This document shows, one piece after another, positions 43,871 to 44,121 of a stretch of 44,121 bases of DNA. The stretch covers positions 1 to 44,121 of the forward strand of contig CAZVNL010000020.1 in NCBI GenBank assembly GCA_964628055.1, written 5' to 3'. Below the pieces are notes generated by a model, which saw only the letters and a program-made list of their open reading frames with translations, searched no databases and was not told the DNA's origin. How positions within the stretch are numbered: the stretch's first letter is position 1; the number at the start of each line of letters is the position of its first letter. A program made the translations under genes and the position numbers. The stretch comes from CAZBEL01 sp964628055 (GTDB taxonomy: Bacteria; Fidelibacterota; Marinisomatia; Marinisomatales; TCS56).

Positions 43871-44121
43871 AAACGTAATTTACGGTGGTTTAGAAAAGTA
43901 TATGGGGTGAGTTGGAGGAGGGGGGAGTTTAAGGTTGAGGTAAAGGTAAAGGTTGAGAGACCCCCTTTTCCGTTTCACCATCTAGGACGGGGAAAAAGAG
44001 ACTTTCCCACACCAATTTCAAGTGTCTATCCTCGTCTCCCATTGAATGACAACCGTCTTTTAGTGAGTCGCCTTGAAAACATCTCGTGGATTACCTCAAG
44101 GGTGCGACACGGAACAGGATG
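43871..44121. other. Region after the methyltransferase; no gene recognised
   Basis: 251 bases holding a short imperfect purine-rich repeat (GGTTGAG and GGTAAAGG units near 43930-43957) and no convincing gene. The methyltransferase promoter should lie here, reading leftwards; no clear -35/-10 pair was identified. Confidence 0.4.

Noticed and set aside
43928..43957. Short tandem-like GGTAAAGG/GGTTGAG units
   Set aside because: Too short and irregular to be CRISPR or a minisatellite; no spacers of uniform length.
1..44121. tRNA, rRNA or CRISPR arrays
   Set aside because: Looked for and not seen; no cloverleaf-like tRNA ends, rRNA blocks or regularly spaced repeats recognised by eye.

Overview
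The window looks like a chromosomal segment from a Gram-negative, sodium-using bacterium of the FCB superphylum. Candidatus Marinimicrobia or a close relative is my best guess, but no rRNA or other phylogenetic marker was available to test it. The basis is three secreted proteins ending in a PNPFNP-type C-terminal sorting domain (type IX secretion style), PorV-like outer-membrane proteins, split nuoC and nuoD genes, Na+-NQR and an NhaD antiporter.

Layout. (1) 1-5578: two tandem pairs, each a secreted protein followed by a PorV-like protein. The secreted proteins are diverged paralogues, but their last 35 codons plus the whole PorV-like gene form a 1125-bp direct repeat that appears identical in both copies. 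(2) 5746-15825: more exported proteins (a 948-aa MAM/FN3-like protein, a subtilisin-like protease with an FG-GAP-type propeller, a 317-aa cohesin-like protein and a 353-aa repeat protein). They are interrupted at about 12.1-13.3 kb by two truncated transposases of different families fused head to head. (3) 15995-26123: nuoABCDHIJKLMN, an 11-subunit complex I without nuoEFG. (4) 26150-33115: nqrABCDEF, then apbE (flavin transferase) and, on the opposite strand, a small gene that looks like nqrM (NQR maturation). (5) 33281-35283: nhaD and a cobalamin adenosyltransferase. (6) 35359-40605: nrnA-like DHH phosphoesterase, ispH, pdxS, pdxT, dxs (isoprenoid and vitamin B6 synthesis). (7) 40612-42339: cstA-type transporter. 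(8) 42424-43870: a convergent nuclease and DNA methyltransferase pair, a likely restriction-modification system.

How it works together. The two respiratory complexes and NhaD would couple electron transport to proton and sodium gradients. ApbE and NqrM are the assembly factors NQR needs. The exported-protein region probably serves surface degradation or adhesion through a type IX-like route. The most unusual item is the repeated sorting-tail plus PorV cassette. Two regulatory layouts also stand out: a perfect terminator hairpin inside the apbE signal-peptide codons, and another whose 3' arm carries the only Shine-Dalgarno of the next gene. All assignments come from reading the sequence; no database search was run.
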